From Chryseobacterium indologenes (GTDB taxonomy: Bacteria; Bacteroidota; Bacteroidia; Flavobacteriales; Weeksellaceae), in the NCBI GenBank assembly GCA_002439165.1, contig DJTE01000023.1, positions 62,001 through 126,000 of the forward strand: a stretch of DNA of 64,000 nucleotides. Direction: 5' to 3'. A program made the position numbers and the translations under genes. Of the stretch, positions 16,186 through 24,963 are shown piece after piece. The number at the start of each line of letters is the position of its first letter. Positions within the stretch are counted from its first letter, which is position 1. The notes beneath the pieces were generated by a model that was given only the letters and a program-made list of their open reading frames with translations, was not told the origin of the DNA and did no database searches.

Positions 16186-17313
16186 TTACAGGGATTTAAA
16201 TACCTCCAGATATCTTTGGGCTCTTGTTCTGGCATTTCCAAAAACCTTCAGTCTTTCTTTTCCATTTTCAACCAGTTGTTCGGAGAGTTTTTCATCACTA
16301 GCTATTTGTATTAATTTTGATGCAATATCTTCCGGATCGAGAGGGTCAAAATAAAGGGCTGCATTTTCACAGATGGTTGTAGCAAATGAGTAGTTTGATG
16401 TCACAACCGGAATTTCCATTTTCATAGCCTCCGGATAATTCGCAGAAAAAGCCTCAATGAGTGTTGGTAAAAAGAGAGCATCAGATTCTGAATATAACTG
16501 CGGACAATCCTTTACTTCTATTCTTCCCAGATTGATTATCCTTTTCCTGGCTTCTTCAGTAAAGTTCTGTTCGTATATGGCAGGATCAACTGTAAGGATA
16601 AATTTAAAATCCTTTGGGAGATCTTTTTTATTCAGAATAGGGATTACTTCATTCAGTACCGTAAGGTTTTTATGGATCTGAAAAGAGGCTAAAGTCAAGA
16701 ACCTGTATTCATTTTCTCCCGGTTCCGGCAACAGCTTCTTATTTCCCAAAGCACTTTCTGTTTCAAAATATTTATTGTATGTATTGCTTACGGTAAAGAC
16801 TTTTGACCGGTCAACCTTTAAAAACCCGGAGAGTCTTTCGGACATATCTTCAGTTTCACAGACAAAATACTTTCCATTTCTTTTCAGGAAGAAACGGTGC
16901 ATGATTTTGGTGAATTTTATCTGTAATACATTTTTAAACGGTATTTTTTTAAACAGAGGAGACTCCGGATAAACGAGATCCGACTTGGCAAATCCAGAAA
17001 TATTTTTAGTTTTGGGTGTCCAGCATGCAGGTCCGAAAACCGTGAACATCACATCAGGACTGATCTCATTTTCCAGCTGTCTGAGCCTTTTTCTGATCGA
17101 CCAGCCTTTTAATCCGTAGATGGGATGACCTTCAAATTCATAGAAGTGAAAATTATCCGGAAAGTCTTTTACATTAATTTCCTTTGAAACGGCCTGACCT
17201 AAAAAAACGTGATAGGTGTTTTCTGGAAAGGCAATACATTCATAAATAAATGAAACAGCTACCTGTGTAACTCCGGTCCCGCTTAATGTGGTTGTGTTAA
17301 TAATTAAATTCAT
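16186..17313 (-). CDS. glycosyltransferase, GT4/GT1 (GT-B fold)
   Basis: A 375-residue retaining-type GT-B transferase. The N-terminus LIINTTTLSGTGVTQVAVSF is the glycine-rich acceptor-side loop. FLTLASFQIHKNLTVLNEVI starts the donor domain, and SDALFLPTLIEAFSANYPEAMKMEIPVV is the E-x7-E motif region that binds the nucleotide sugar. The length is usual. It starts 24 bases after the end of the next glycosyltransferase gene upstream, so they share a transcript. Its C-terminus is the template by which the decayed gene at 14934 was recognised. Donor and acceptor are unknown. Confidence 0.87.
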   Translation of the reverse strand: MNLIINTTTLSGTGVTQVAVSFIYECIAFPENTYHVFLGQAVSKEINVKDFPDNFHFYEFEGHPIYGLKGWSIRKRLRQLENEISPDVMFTVFGPACWTPKTKNISGFAKSDLVYPESPLFKKIPFKNVLQIKFTKIMHRFFLKRNGKYFVCETEDMSERLSGFLKVDRSKVFTVSNTYNKYFETESALGNKKLLPEPGENEYRFLTLASFQIHKNLTVLNEVIPILNKKDLPKDFKFILTVDPAIYEQNFTEEARKRIINLGRIEVKDCPQLYSESDALFLPTLIEAFSANYPEAMKMEIPVVTSNYSFATTICENAALYFDPLDPEDIASKLIQIASDEKLSEQLVENGKERLKVFGNARTRAQRYLEVFKSL

Positions 17314-17337
17314 CTGGTGTGGTGATAGGGAAAGCCT

Positions 17338-18462
17338 TTAAAATTCTTCCAAAACTGATTTAATAATTGTTTTATTGTCTACCGCATTAAACAGAACATG
17401 GGAATTCCTGGAATACTGATCAAAGTTCTGATCAATATCAAGAATGATCTGTTTTATCTCTGCGGTATCATTGCTAGTACCAAAGATCTTGCCACAACTG
17501 AATTTCTGAAACGGAACAGACAGTCCGGGAATGTTGTTACCGATCATGGGCACGCCATATCCTGAATATTCAAAAATTTTATTGGGGGCACAGAAGATCT
17601 GGTTCAGCGAGATAGGATCATACATCAGGATCCCGATTCTTGCCAGTGAAGTGATATACAAATGCTGTGGCGAAGGGATAAAGGATATATGTACCAGACG
17701 CGGGCATATCTTTTTGTAATGGTCCAGCATCCCAAAATCACGTCCCATAATTACCGGAATAAAGTCATCTCCGAGTTCGTTTACCGCTTTAAGAATAAAG
17801 GTAAGGTCTCTTTCCGGGGAAATCAGTCCCTGGTAGAGTATTATTTTACGGTTGCTTTTTATCAGGCTGTCATACAGATCGGGATAATTGTCTTTCAGAA
17901 ACTGTCCTGATGCTTTATTATCCAGCAGTTTATAAGGTTTATTAGGAAGAACGACAGGATATTGCGGAGGCTTAAACCACAGGTTGAAAATGGCCGCTCT
18001 GTTTTCTTCACAGACAATCAGCCTTTTTGAAGCCGGAATATATTTATTCAGGACATACCGGTAGAATGATGAATGGTCATACATCTCCAGGATATGCATT
18101 ACATATTTGATCTGACTGAAAATATTACTGAAAAGTAATGGAGCCATACTGTCTGCGTCTACAAACCATACGATGCTGTCTTTATTTTCAGGCAGGGACA
18201 GTTCTTTCAGAACTTCTTTTCTGTATTTCAGCCAGGTTCCTAATTTTTGTGTTAAAGATCTTTTCTTCAGAGTAACAAAAGAACCGAGTCCCAAATCTTT
18301 AAATTCAACGCCTTTATTTTCAAAATCCTTCTTCCAATAATCATTTACGCCTAATGTTACCAGTTTAACAGAAACGCCCAGATCTACCAGATGCTGAATA
18401 ACCATCTGAGTAGGCGGTTCATTTTCGATCGTATTTTTGTGAATGATTAAAACCTTTTTCAT
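17338..18462 (-). CDS. glycosyltransferase, GT4-like (GT-B fold)
   Basis: A 374-residue putative GT-B glycosyltransferase. The N-terminal half (VLIIHKNTIENEPPTQMVIQ, IVWFVDADSMAPLLF) is variable, as expected of the acceptor domain. The C-terminal half has KIILYQGLISPERDLTFILKA, VIMGRD and QIFCAPNKIFEYSGYGVPMIG, where NKxFEY takes the place of the E-x7-E donor site. It is the first glycosyltransferase after the polymerase gene, 63 bases downstream of it. The specific linkage cannot be predicted. Confidence 0.83.
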   Translation of the reverse strand: MKKVLIIHKNTIENEPPTQMVIQHLVDLGVSVKLVTLGVNDYWKKDFENKGVEFKDLGLGSFVTLKKRSLTQKLGTWLKYRKEVLKELSLPENKDSIVWFVDADSMAPLLFSNIFSQIKYVMHILEMYDHSSFYRYVLNKYIPASKRLIVCEENRAAIFNLWFKPPQYPVVLPNKPYKLLDNKASGQFLKDNYPDLYDSLIKSNRKIILYQGLISPERDLTFILKAVNELGDDFIPVIMGRDFGMLDHYKKICPRLVHISFIPSPQHLYITSLARIGILMYDPISLNQIFCAPNKIFEYSGYGVPMIGNNIPGLSVPFQKFSCGKIFGTSNDTAEIKQIILDIDQNFDQYSRNSHVLFNAVDNKTIIKSVLEEF

Positions 18463-18525
18463 ATGTATTCTTTTGTCATTTTTATGTTTCAGGATCTATT
18501 CTATAAAGAAATAGCCTCTTCTCAT

Positions 18526-19878
18526 TTATCTGAATCTGAATCTGTATTTTACGAACGGCTGAAGTATAAACAGGATGACTAGGAAAAAAAGTATAGGATA
18601 AAGCCCCTGTGTAATCCCGGCCAGAATATCTCCCCTAATGGTAAGCAGGGATCCCAGGAAACACAAAAGCGCAATCAGTAATGACACATAATTGTCGGAT
18701 AATAAAAAGGTATCCACAACCTTTGTGAGTAATCCTGCATACAGTCCCATCAGCAAAGAATATAAAATAAGGCCCAGGATTCCCCCGTTTGCCCAGCCTT
18801 CTCCGGCTACCCCTGCTGCATTCGACCATTTGTGTTCTGCCAGATGCTGATAATCAAAATTCTGTCCTCCGAATTTCACTTCCGTTAAAGCGACCCCGAA
18901 ACCAACAGGCTTATCTTTCCATAAACTTCGTGGGATGGGATTGAAGAGTACGGCTCTTAAAGTATAATCAAGAGGTAAAAAATCAACGGTTGAGCCGAAA
19001 GTATCTATACATTTGTTGTAATCCGTTAATAGCAGATCTCCCTCCACGGAATTGTATTCTTTCTGAGACTGTGAAAAATCCATCTCAGAAATGGTGGTCT
19101 GAAGCATTTCAAGGTTATCAATTCTTTTGTTCCGTATTGACGATAACGCCAAGAACATCAGTAAGACAATACCCGCCGGGAACAGAAACTTTATATTGAG
19201 AAATAATTTTTTAAAACCAAAACTATTATTCCGGATGCTTACAATGATATTGGCCAGAATAATAATAATCAGCAATGAGATAATGGCCCCTCTTGTTCCT
19301 CTTGGAAAGGCAGCAAGTGCTAAGGCAAAAAAGCTGAGGTTGAGGTATAAAGAAGAGGTTTTAAATCTTGCGTTATTATAACTTAAAACGAACAGTATAA
19401 GGGACGACAGCGAGTATAACGAAAAAAGAATAATGGTAAGGAATGAGGGCACATCTTCTTTCTCCGGCAACCTGGAATAAAACCGCGTAGCCGCCTTATC
19501 AAATGACCCGTAGAGCCATGTATTGAATGAAAAATCCAGAACAACATACAGCAGTACGATCAGAAACAGATAGAACTGCTGCCTGGGCAGCAGGGGTTTT
19601 ATTGCAAATTTATGAAAGGCTGCATTCTTGTTATTAATAAAATTAACGATCTTTTTATGCGGTCTTCTCCGGACGATAAAAACTGTTGTCATGAAAATAA
19701 TAAATGAAAGCAACAGCAAGAGTTCCTGATTTTCATCAAGTTCCAGGTCCTGTTTTATTCCGAAAAAGAACAGGAATATCATATTCATGCAAAAAAAAGG
19801 ATCGGTAATTGCTTTAAATCCTTTGTTTACAACCGTTGCCAGCAAGAAAAATATTGCAAAATATCCTGCAAATGTCAT
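18526..19878 (-). CDS. wzy: Wzy-like polysaccharide repeat-unit polymerase
   Basis: A 450-residue integral membrane protein with about eleven hydrophobic segments. A large hydrophilic loop lies at roughly residues 255-350, including SQKEYNSVEGDLLLTDYNKC and NPIPRSLWKDKPVGFG. The motif PRSLWxxKP with a big periplasmic loop is typical of O-antigen and EPS polymerases (the EpsG/Wzy and oligosaccharide repeat-unit polymerase group). It would join lipid-linked repeat units in the periplasm. It starts 2 bases after the wecB stop. Wzy proteins are poorly conserved, so the call rests on topology, the loop motif and position beside the flippase and glycosyltransferases. Confidence 0.78.
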   Translation of the reverse strand: MTFAGYFAIFFLLATVVNKGFKAITDPFFCMNMIFLFFFGIKQDLELDENQELLLLLSFIIFMTTVFIVRRRPHKKIVNFINNKNAAFHKFAIKPLLPRQQFYLFLIVLLYVVLDFSFNTWLYGSFDKAATRFYSRLPEKEDVPSFLTIILFSLYSLSSLILFVLSYNNARFKTSSLYLNLSFFALALAAFPRGTRGAIISLLIIIILANIIVSIRNNSFGFKKLFLNIKFLFPAGIVLLMFLALSSIRNKRIDNLEMLQTTISEMDFSQSQKEYNSVEGDLLLTDYNKCIDTFGSTVDFLPLDYTLRAVLFNPIPRSLWKDKPVGFGVALTEVKFGGQNFDYQHLAEHKWSNAAGVAGEGWANGGILGLILYSLLMGLYAGLLTKVVDTFLLSDNYVSLLIALLCFLGSLLTIRGDILAGITQGLYPILFFLVILFILQPFVKYRFRFR

Positions 19879-19880
19879 TA

Positions 19881-21041
19881 TTAATTTTTTAGTTTTTTAA
19901 GAAGAAATTCTATGATCCTGTCGCTGGATTTACCGTCACCATACGGATTATTGGCCTTTGACATAGAGTTGTAGTGATTCTCATCATCCAATAGCTGGGA
20001 AACTCCTTTAACAATCTTATCATACTGTGTTCCTACAAGCTGAACGGTACCTGCTTCCACAGCTTCCGGACGTTCGGTATTGTCCCGCATTACCAGAACA
20101 GGTTTTCCTAACCCCGGCGCTTCTTCCTGGATTCCCCCGCTGTCTGTAAGGACCAGATAGCTCTGCTTCATCAGATAGATAAAGGGCAGGTAGTCCAGAG
20201 GTTCAATGAAAAATATATTGTCCGGTTTGTCTTCTCCAAAAACCTCGTTAATAGGCTTTCTGACATTGGGGTTTAGGTGCATCGGATAAATAAAATCCAC
20301 TGAAGGATACAGATTGGCCAAAGCTTTTAATGCCTTACAGATATTGATAAATCCTTCGCCGAAGTTTTCACGGCGGTGGCCTGTAATCAGAACGAGGCGT
20401 TTACCGTCTTTCAGACGAAGATAATCATAGCCTAAGTTATTCAGCATTTCACCGATTTCCGCTGACAGCTGCCTGTTGTTTTCTATTTTCTGAACCACCC
20501 ACTGCAGTGCATCAATCACCGTATTTCCTGTTATTGCAATGTTATCATCCGACACATTTTCATTCAGAAGGTTCCGGCGGCTAAGCTGGGTGGGTGCAAA
20601 ATGATATTCTGCAATCCTTCCGGTCAACTGTCGGTTGATCTCTTCAGGCCACGGGCTGTAAATATTATGAGTTCTTAAACCGGCTTCTACGTGAGCTACG
20701 GGTATTTTCTGATAGAAAGAAGCCAGTGCAACGGCCATAGAAGTGGTTGTATCTCCGTGTACAAGAACCACATCCGGCTTTACTTCACTAAGTACATCAC
20801 GCATTTTAACCAGCACAGTGGACGTTACGTCATATAAATCCTGTCCTTCTTTCATAATGGAAAGATCAAAATCCGGCACGATTTCGAATAATCTCAATAC
20901 CTGGTCAAGCATTTCCCGGTGTTGCCCGGTAACACAAACAGAAGTTTCAAAGGTATCGCGGTACTGCTGGAATTTATTGACCAGCGGTGCCATTTTTATT
21001 GCTTCCGGACGCGTACCGAATACGATAAGAACTTTTTTCAT
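19881..21041 (-). CDS. wecB: UDP-N-acetylglucosamine 2-epimerase (non-hydrolysing)
   Basis: A 386-residue cytoplasmic enzyme that interconverts UDP-GlcNAc and UDP-ManNAc. The motifs are all in place: VLIVFGTRPEAIKMAPLV at the N-terminus, VHGDTTTSMAVALASFY, HVEAGLRTHNIYSPWPEE with active-site residues, LITGHRRENFGEG, and SDSGGIQEEAPGLGKPVLVMRDNTERPEA. With the nucleotide-sugar dehydrogenase at 24964-26256 it would supply UDP-ManNAcA, a common uronic acid of capsules. It lies 1 base after the flippase gene and 2 bases before wzy. Confidence 0.93.
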   Translation of the reverse strand: MKKVLIVFGTRPEAIKMAPLVNKFQQYRDTFETSVCVTGQHREMLDQVLRLFEIVPDFDLSIMKEGQDLYDVTSTVLVKMRDVLSEVKPDVVLVHGDTTTSMAVALASFYQKIPVAHVEAGLRTHNIYSPWPEEINRQLTGRIAEYHFAPTQLSRRNLLNENVSDDNIAITGNTVIDALQWVVQKIENNRQLSAEIGEMLNNLGYDYLRLKDGKRLVLITGHRRENFGEGFINICKALKALANLYPSVDFIYPMHLNPNVRKPINEVFGEDKPDNIFFIEPLDYLPFIYLMKQSYLVLTDSGGIQEEAPGLGKPVLVMRDNTERPEAVEAGTVQLVGTQYDKIVKGVSQLLDDENHYNSMSKANNPYGDGKSSDRIIEFLLKKLKN

Positions 21042-21042
21042 A

Positions 21043-22356
21043 TTAAATTATAATTTTAAAGGTGATAACCCCCTGTACAACTGAATGGATGAGGTAGCTC
21101 AGCAAAAATGCATAACTTAATCCCAACGCACCCAGATGCATATATTCTACAAATATATAAGCTATTGTAAGAAAACAGATTCCCCAGAACAGATTTACAC
21201 CAAATCCGAGCCACATTTTGGCTTTACTGGCTATAACCTGCCCCAATACACTGTTAATCGTCTGAAGTATGGCAGCCACAAGCAGAATCCGTAGCGGAAG
21301 ATAGCTGGTAAAACTGCTTCCGTACAGTTTAAGGATAAACGGTGCCAGAACTATAATAATCAGCGTTAAAACAGTTACTACAACACAGTTTACTAAAAGA
21401 TTCAGCTTCAGCAGTTTATTATACTGTGTTCCGGAGTCTTCTGATAAGGTATTGGAAAGCATCGGTAAAATAATCGCTCCTATTGAATTGGGAATAAACA
21501 GCACCATCAGATACCATTGTTCCGAAACATCGAAAATAGCCATTTCTCCAAATCCGTTGGTTCTTACCAGTAAAGCTTTGCCCAGCCATATGACAGGCAT
21601 TGCTACAAAGGTTGACAACATGGCGGGAAGAGAGAATTTTATAAAAATATTTTTTATTTCCGGGGTGAATGCTTTGATATTTTTAAATACGGAACCAAAA
21701 TGCCTGTTGATGGAAATCTGATTAAGCCCTACGAATATAGCCGCTGAAATTCCCAGAAAAATAATGACTCCGTCTGCTCCCCAGAAATAGGCTCCGAGTA
21801 TGATTAAAAAAAACTGGGCGACACCGTAAATTAAATTATTGATTCCTAATCTTTTGAAATCCTCAAATCCGGTTAAAGTTCCGCTCTGTGCGCTGGAAAT
21901 CGTACTGAAGAAGAGGGCGATAACCGTCAGTTTCAATGAGTATGATAATTCCGGTGAACCAAAGGATGAATCGGAGATCTGCCTGTTAAAAAGAAGAACA
22001 ACAACTGATATGACCAGTCCGAAAATTAAGGCTACCTGATTAGAAGCCTTATGGATCTGATACGCTTTTTCTCTGTTACTGTTCCTGTAATACGCCACAT
22101 AGCGTGCCGCGGTAAGCCCCATTCCCATACTGGAAAAAACCATAAACATGGTAATGGTAGAGCGCAATACCCCTATTTTACCATATTCTTCTTTCCCGAT
22201 AATCCTGGCTACAATGATAAAAGCGACCAGCATTAAAGTCTTACCGGATACTGTCCCGATCAAAGACCACGAAGCACTTTTAACAAACCTCTGAATATGT
22301 GGTAAAGCCAGTATATTATTTATTTTATTCTTCAATGTGTTCTGTTTGATTAACAA
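21043..22356 (-). CDS. wzx: Wzx-like polysaccharide flippase (MOP superfamily)
   Basis: A 437-residue polytopic membrane protein with about twelve to fourteen hydrophobic segments and no large soluble domain. The opening SASWSLIGTVSGKTLMLVAF and the later ARIIGKEEYGKIGVLRSTIT match the polysaccharide-transport (Wzx/RfbX) family. It would flip undecaprenyl-linked repeat units to the periplasm for Wzy. The gene is preceded by a 177-base gap holding a 15-base-pair inverted repeat and a -7 element, so it may begin a second transcript within the locus. It is followed after 1 base by wecB. Confidence 0.87.
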   Translation of the reverse strand: MLIKQNTLKNKINNILALPHIQRFVKSASWSLIGTVSGKTLMLVAFIIVARIIGKEEYGKIGVLRSTITMFMVFSSMGMGLTAARYVAYYRNSNREKAYQIHKASNQVALIFGLVISVVVLLFNRQISDSSFGSPELSYSLKLTVIALFFSTISSAQSGTLTGFEDFKRLGINNLIYGVAQFFLIILGAYFWGADGVIIFLGISAAIFVGLNQISINRHFGSVFKNIKAFTPEIKNIFIKFSLPAMLSTFVAMPVIWLGKALLVRTNGFGEMAIFDVSEQWYLMVLFIPNSIGAIILPMLSNTLSEDSGTQYNKLLKLNLLVNCVVVTVLTLIIIVLAPFILKLYGSSFTSYLPLRILLVAAILQTINSVLGQVIASKAKMWLGFGVNLFWGICFLTIAYIFVEYMHLGALGLSYAFLLSYLIHSVVQGVITFKIII

Positions 22357-22434
22357 AGAGTGATAGATCTGTCTTAAAAATTATTAAAATGTTTTCCGCT
22401 TTATATTTCTATTCTAAATAAAAGTGTTTCTTTA

Positions 22435-22442
22435 CAAATATA
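22435..22442 (-). promoter_or_regulatory. -7 promoter element upstream of wzx
   Basis: The minus strand reads TATATTTG. Its first bases overlap one arm of the inverted repeat 22440-22483, so a protein or hairpin at the repeat could affect this promoter. The transcript would start near 22429 with a leader of about 70 bases. Confidence 0.45.
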
Positions 22443-22483
22443 GATTACTTAATAGCCGGTTATCAGAATATTAAGTAATCTAT
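22440..22483. repeat. 15-base-pair inverted repeat between wzc and wzx
   Basis: ATAGATTACTTAATA (22440-22454) is the exact reverse complement of 22469-22483, with a 14-base loop. It lies 3' of wzc and 5' of wzx. There is no long T run on the minus strand, so it may act as a processing hairpin, a weak attenuator or an operator, not as a simple terminator. Confidence 0.75.
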
Positions 22484-22533
22484 GTTTATAGTTTTTTCCG
22501 TTATTATTTTGGAACTGCTGCCAGCTTCAGAGT

Positions 22534-24900
22534 TTAAAACCGGTCTTTTAATCTATCGAACCAGCTTTTTTCTTCAGCAGCGTATCCGTAGCCGTATTTA
22601 TTACCATAACCAAAATAATCTCGGTCTACATCGTTCAGAACAAATCCGACATTTTTGATTTTTCCGCTTTCAATATTGCTGTTGGCAAATTCAACGAGTG
22701 CTTTTTCTGTATACTGAGAACGTGTTACGTAAAGGGTAGCATCGGCCATTTCCGCGAACAGGAATGTATCTGTTACCAGCATCAGCGGAGCTGTATCCAG
22801 GATGATATAGTCATACTGGGTTTTCAGCTGTTCCAGTAGTATTTCGTATCGGCCGTTAGTTAAAAGCTCAGTAGGGTTTGGCGGAATACTTCCTGAATAG
22901 ATTACATCCAGATAAGGATTAAATGTAGAGACATGAATAATATCCTGCAGTGAGGTCTGGCTGTCATATAAAAACTCTGTAAGCCCTCTCAGTCCTTTTC
23001 TTGCAGGATTGTATCTCTGCAGCTGAGGATTTCTGATATCGGATCCGATGATGATTACCTTCTTATTCGGTGTGGCCATAGCCAACGCTAAATTAACCGA
23101 TATAAAGGTTTTTCCTTCTCCTTTTACCGTAGAGGTAACAAATACCACCTTAGCCTTCTTTTTAGGAAGCATGAAATTCATATTCGTGATCAGGATTCTG
23201 AATGCTTCTGCCATTGGAGACAGGTCATTCATCTGTATCAGCTCAGGCTGTCCTTTTACCAGTCTTGGAATTTCGCCGATAACCGGTTTTTCATCAGCCA
23301 GTGTTTCAAGATCGTGTTTTGTTTTAACTTTATTGTTTAGTAATTCTCTAAAATAAATGATCAGGAATGGCAGTAATAATCCACATACAAGAGCTCCGAG
23401 GAACACCATCATCTTCTTAGGCGCTACCGGCTTTGGTGAAGCGTAGGCATAATCAACAATTCTTGCTTTATCCGCAGTTACGGCTAATGAGATAGCAGTT
23501 TCTTCTCTTTTCTGAAGCAACAGAAGGTACAGGCTTTCTTTGATCTGCTGCTGTCTTTCTATATCTCTGAAAAGTTTTTCCTGAGTAGGGATCTTCTGTA
23601 TTCTTGAAGATACTTTATTTTGTTCCGAAAGATATTGGTTTTTAGCAAACTGAAGTCCTGTTCTGCTTTTATTAAGGCTTTCCATCACGGAAGACCGCAT
23701 GGCGGAGATCTGATTATTCAGGTCTATCACCAATGGGTTCTGAGGGGTTGCATTTTCCAGCAATCTGTTACGCTCGATCACCAGCTGGTTGTATGTTGCG
23801 ATCCCATTGGCCGCTTCCTGGCTCTGAAGGCCTACATTGGTAGGAAGTACCTGCCCGTTCCCCTGCTTGGTCATAAATCCGATCAGGGCATTGGTAAGAT
23901 CCAGCTGAGAGTCTACCTCAATCTGTTTTGCACGGGCTTCGGCTGAACTTTCCAGTCCTATTTTGGCTTCAGTGGCAAGATCCGTGATCTGATTGGAGCT
24001 TTTAAATCGTTCTTTACGGTTTTCCACCTCACCTAAATCGTTGGCAATGATATTGATTCTCTCATCAATAAACCGGCGTGTAATCTCAGACTCTGAGTTC
24101 TTATCTTTTATTGCGTCATTATTGTAAACCTTTACCAGGTTATTAAGGATGTCTTTGGCTTTATCTGTATTCTGATAGTTCATAGACAGGCCGATAACGG
24201 TTGCATCTTTATTGACCAGACTTACGGCCAGTATTTTCTGAAGTCTGTTTACGGTTCCTTCTTTATTGGAATAGCTGAATGTAAAGTCTTCAAGCTTACC
24301 TGCTTTTGCTTTGTTGAACTTCGGGTTCTTTACAATCATGATATTAGCATACGGCAGACTGATGGTTTTACCGTATTCGGAGGTAATATCTTTGTGCAGT
24401 TCTTCCGATTTTAAGGTAAAACTGTTTTGTGAAAGCTTGATATGAAACGGTTCATTAGGAAGATCTACAAATGGTTTTTCATTAATTACCCTGATCTCAA
24501 AAGGAGCTGTATCATTATATAATTCTACTACTTTCACTCCCTGCTTGGCAAAGATGGTGGTCTGAAGATTCAGGGTATTCACCACATCCTGAATCAGTTT
24601 TTTGGATCTGAAAATTTCTATTTCATTTTCGATACTGTTGGTACCCATTCCCTTCAATCCGGAAAGATCCTGCAAAACCGAAAAATCTCCTCCAACTGAA
24701 GGTGTACTTTTGGCATCTTTAATAAGAACTGTTGACTTTATATTGAAAACGGGAGTTGTAAATTTTAAATAGACATAAGCAAGAAACAGGGTAATAACGG
24801 GCATAATGATAAACCATACCCAGTATTTAAAGTAAGGTTTAATGGTTTCCCGTATATTGATTTCTTTATTTAATGATTCGTCTGTTGTTGAATTATTCAT
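22534..24900 (-). CDS. wzc: polysaccharide co-polymerase / tyrosine autokinase (Wzc-like)
   Basis: A 788-residue inner-membrane protein that controls polymer length and couples to the export lipoprotein. Residues about 28-50 (WFIIMPVITLFLAYVYLKF) and 500-520 (MMVFLGALVCGLLLPFLIIY) are the two transmembrane segments flanking a large periplasmic Wzz domain with coiled-coil stretches. The cytoplasmic BY-kinase has Walker A VTSTVKGEGKTF near 588-600, Walker A' VIIIGSDIRNPQ, and Walker B YIILDTAPLMLVTD. The last 25 residues hold a tyrosine cluster, DYFGYGNKYGYGYAAEEKSW, the autophosphorylation tail. No tyrosine-phosphatase gene of the Wzb or PHP type stands in the locus. Confidence 0.92.
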   Translation of the reverse strand: MNNSTTDESLNKEINIRETIKPYFKYWVWFIIMPVITLFLAYVYLKFTTPVFNIKSTVLIKDAKSTPSVGGDFSVLQDLSGLKGMGTNSIENEIEIFRSKKLIQDVVNTLNLQTTIFAKQGVKVVELYNDTAPFEIRVINEKPFVDLPNEPFHIKLSQNSFTLKSEELHKDITSEYGKTISLPYANIMIVKNPKFNKAKAGKLEDFTFSYSNKEGTVNRLQKILAVSLVNKDATVIGLSMNYQNTDKAKDILNNLVKVYNNDAIKDKNSESEITRRFIDERINIIANDLGEVENRKERFKSSNQITDLATEAKIGLESSAEARAKQIEVDSQLDLTNALIGFMTKQGNGQVLPTNVGLQSQEAANGIATYNQLVIERNRLLENATPQNPLVIDLNNQISAMRSSVMESLNKSRTGLQFAKNQYLSEQNKVSSRIQKIPTQEKLFRDIERQQQIKESLYLLLLQKREETAISLAVTADKARIVDYAYASPKPVAPKKMMVFLGALVCGLLLPFLIIYFRELLNNKVKTKHDLETLADEKPVIGEIPRLVKGQPELIQMNDLSPMAEAFRILITNMNFMLPKKKAKVVFVTSTVKGEGKTFISVNLALAMATPNKKVIIIGSDIRNPQLQRYNPARKGLRGLTEFLYDSQTSLQDIIHVSTFNPYLDVIYSGSIPPNPTELLTNGRYEILLEQLKTQYDYIILDTAPLMLVTDTFLFAEMADATLYVTRSQYTEKALVEFANSNIESGKIKNVGFVLNDVDRDYFGYGNKYGYGYAAEEKSWFDRLKDRF

Positions 24901-24963
24901 TTAAAATAATATTGTATTATGGATATGAAAATAGCAATTGATGTAAAGATAATTTATTTTAAA

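Noticed and set aside
22440..22483. Invertible promoter (phase variation) at the wzc-wzx gap
   Set aside because: The inverted repeat arms are only 14 bases apart, too close for recombinase inversion, and no invertase gene is near. Treated as a hairpin or operator.
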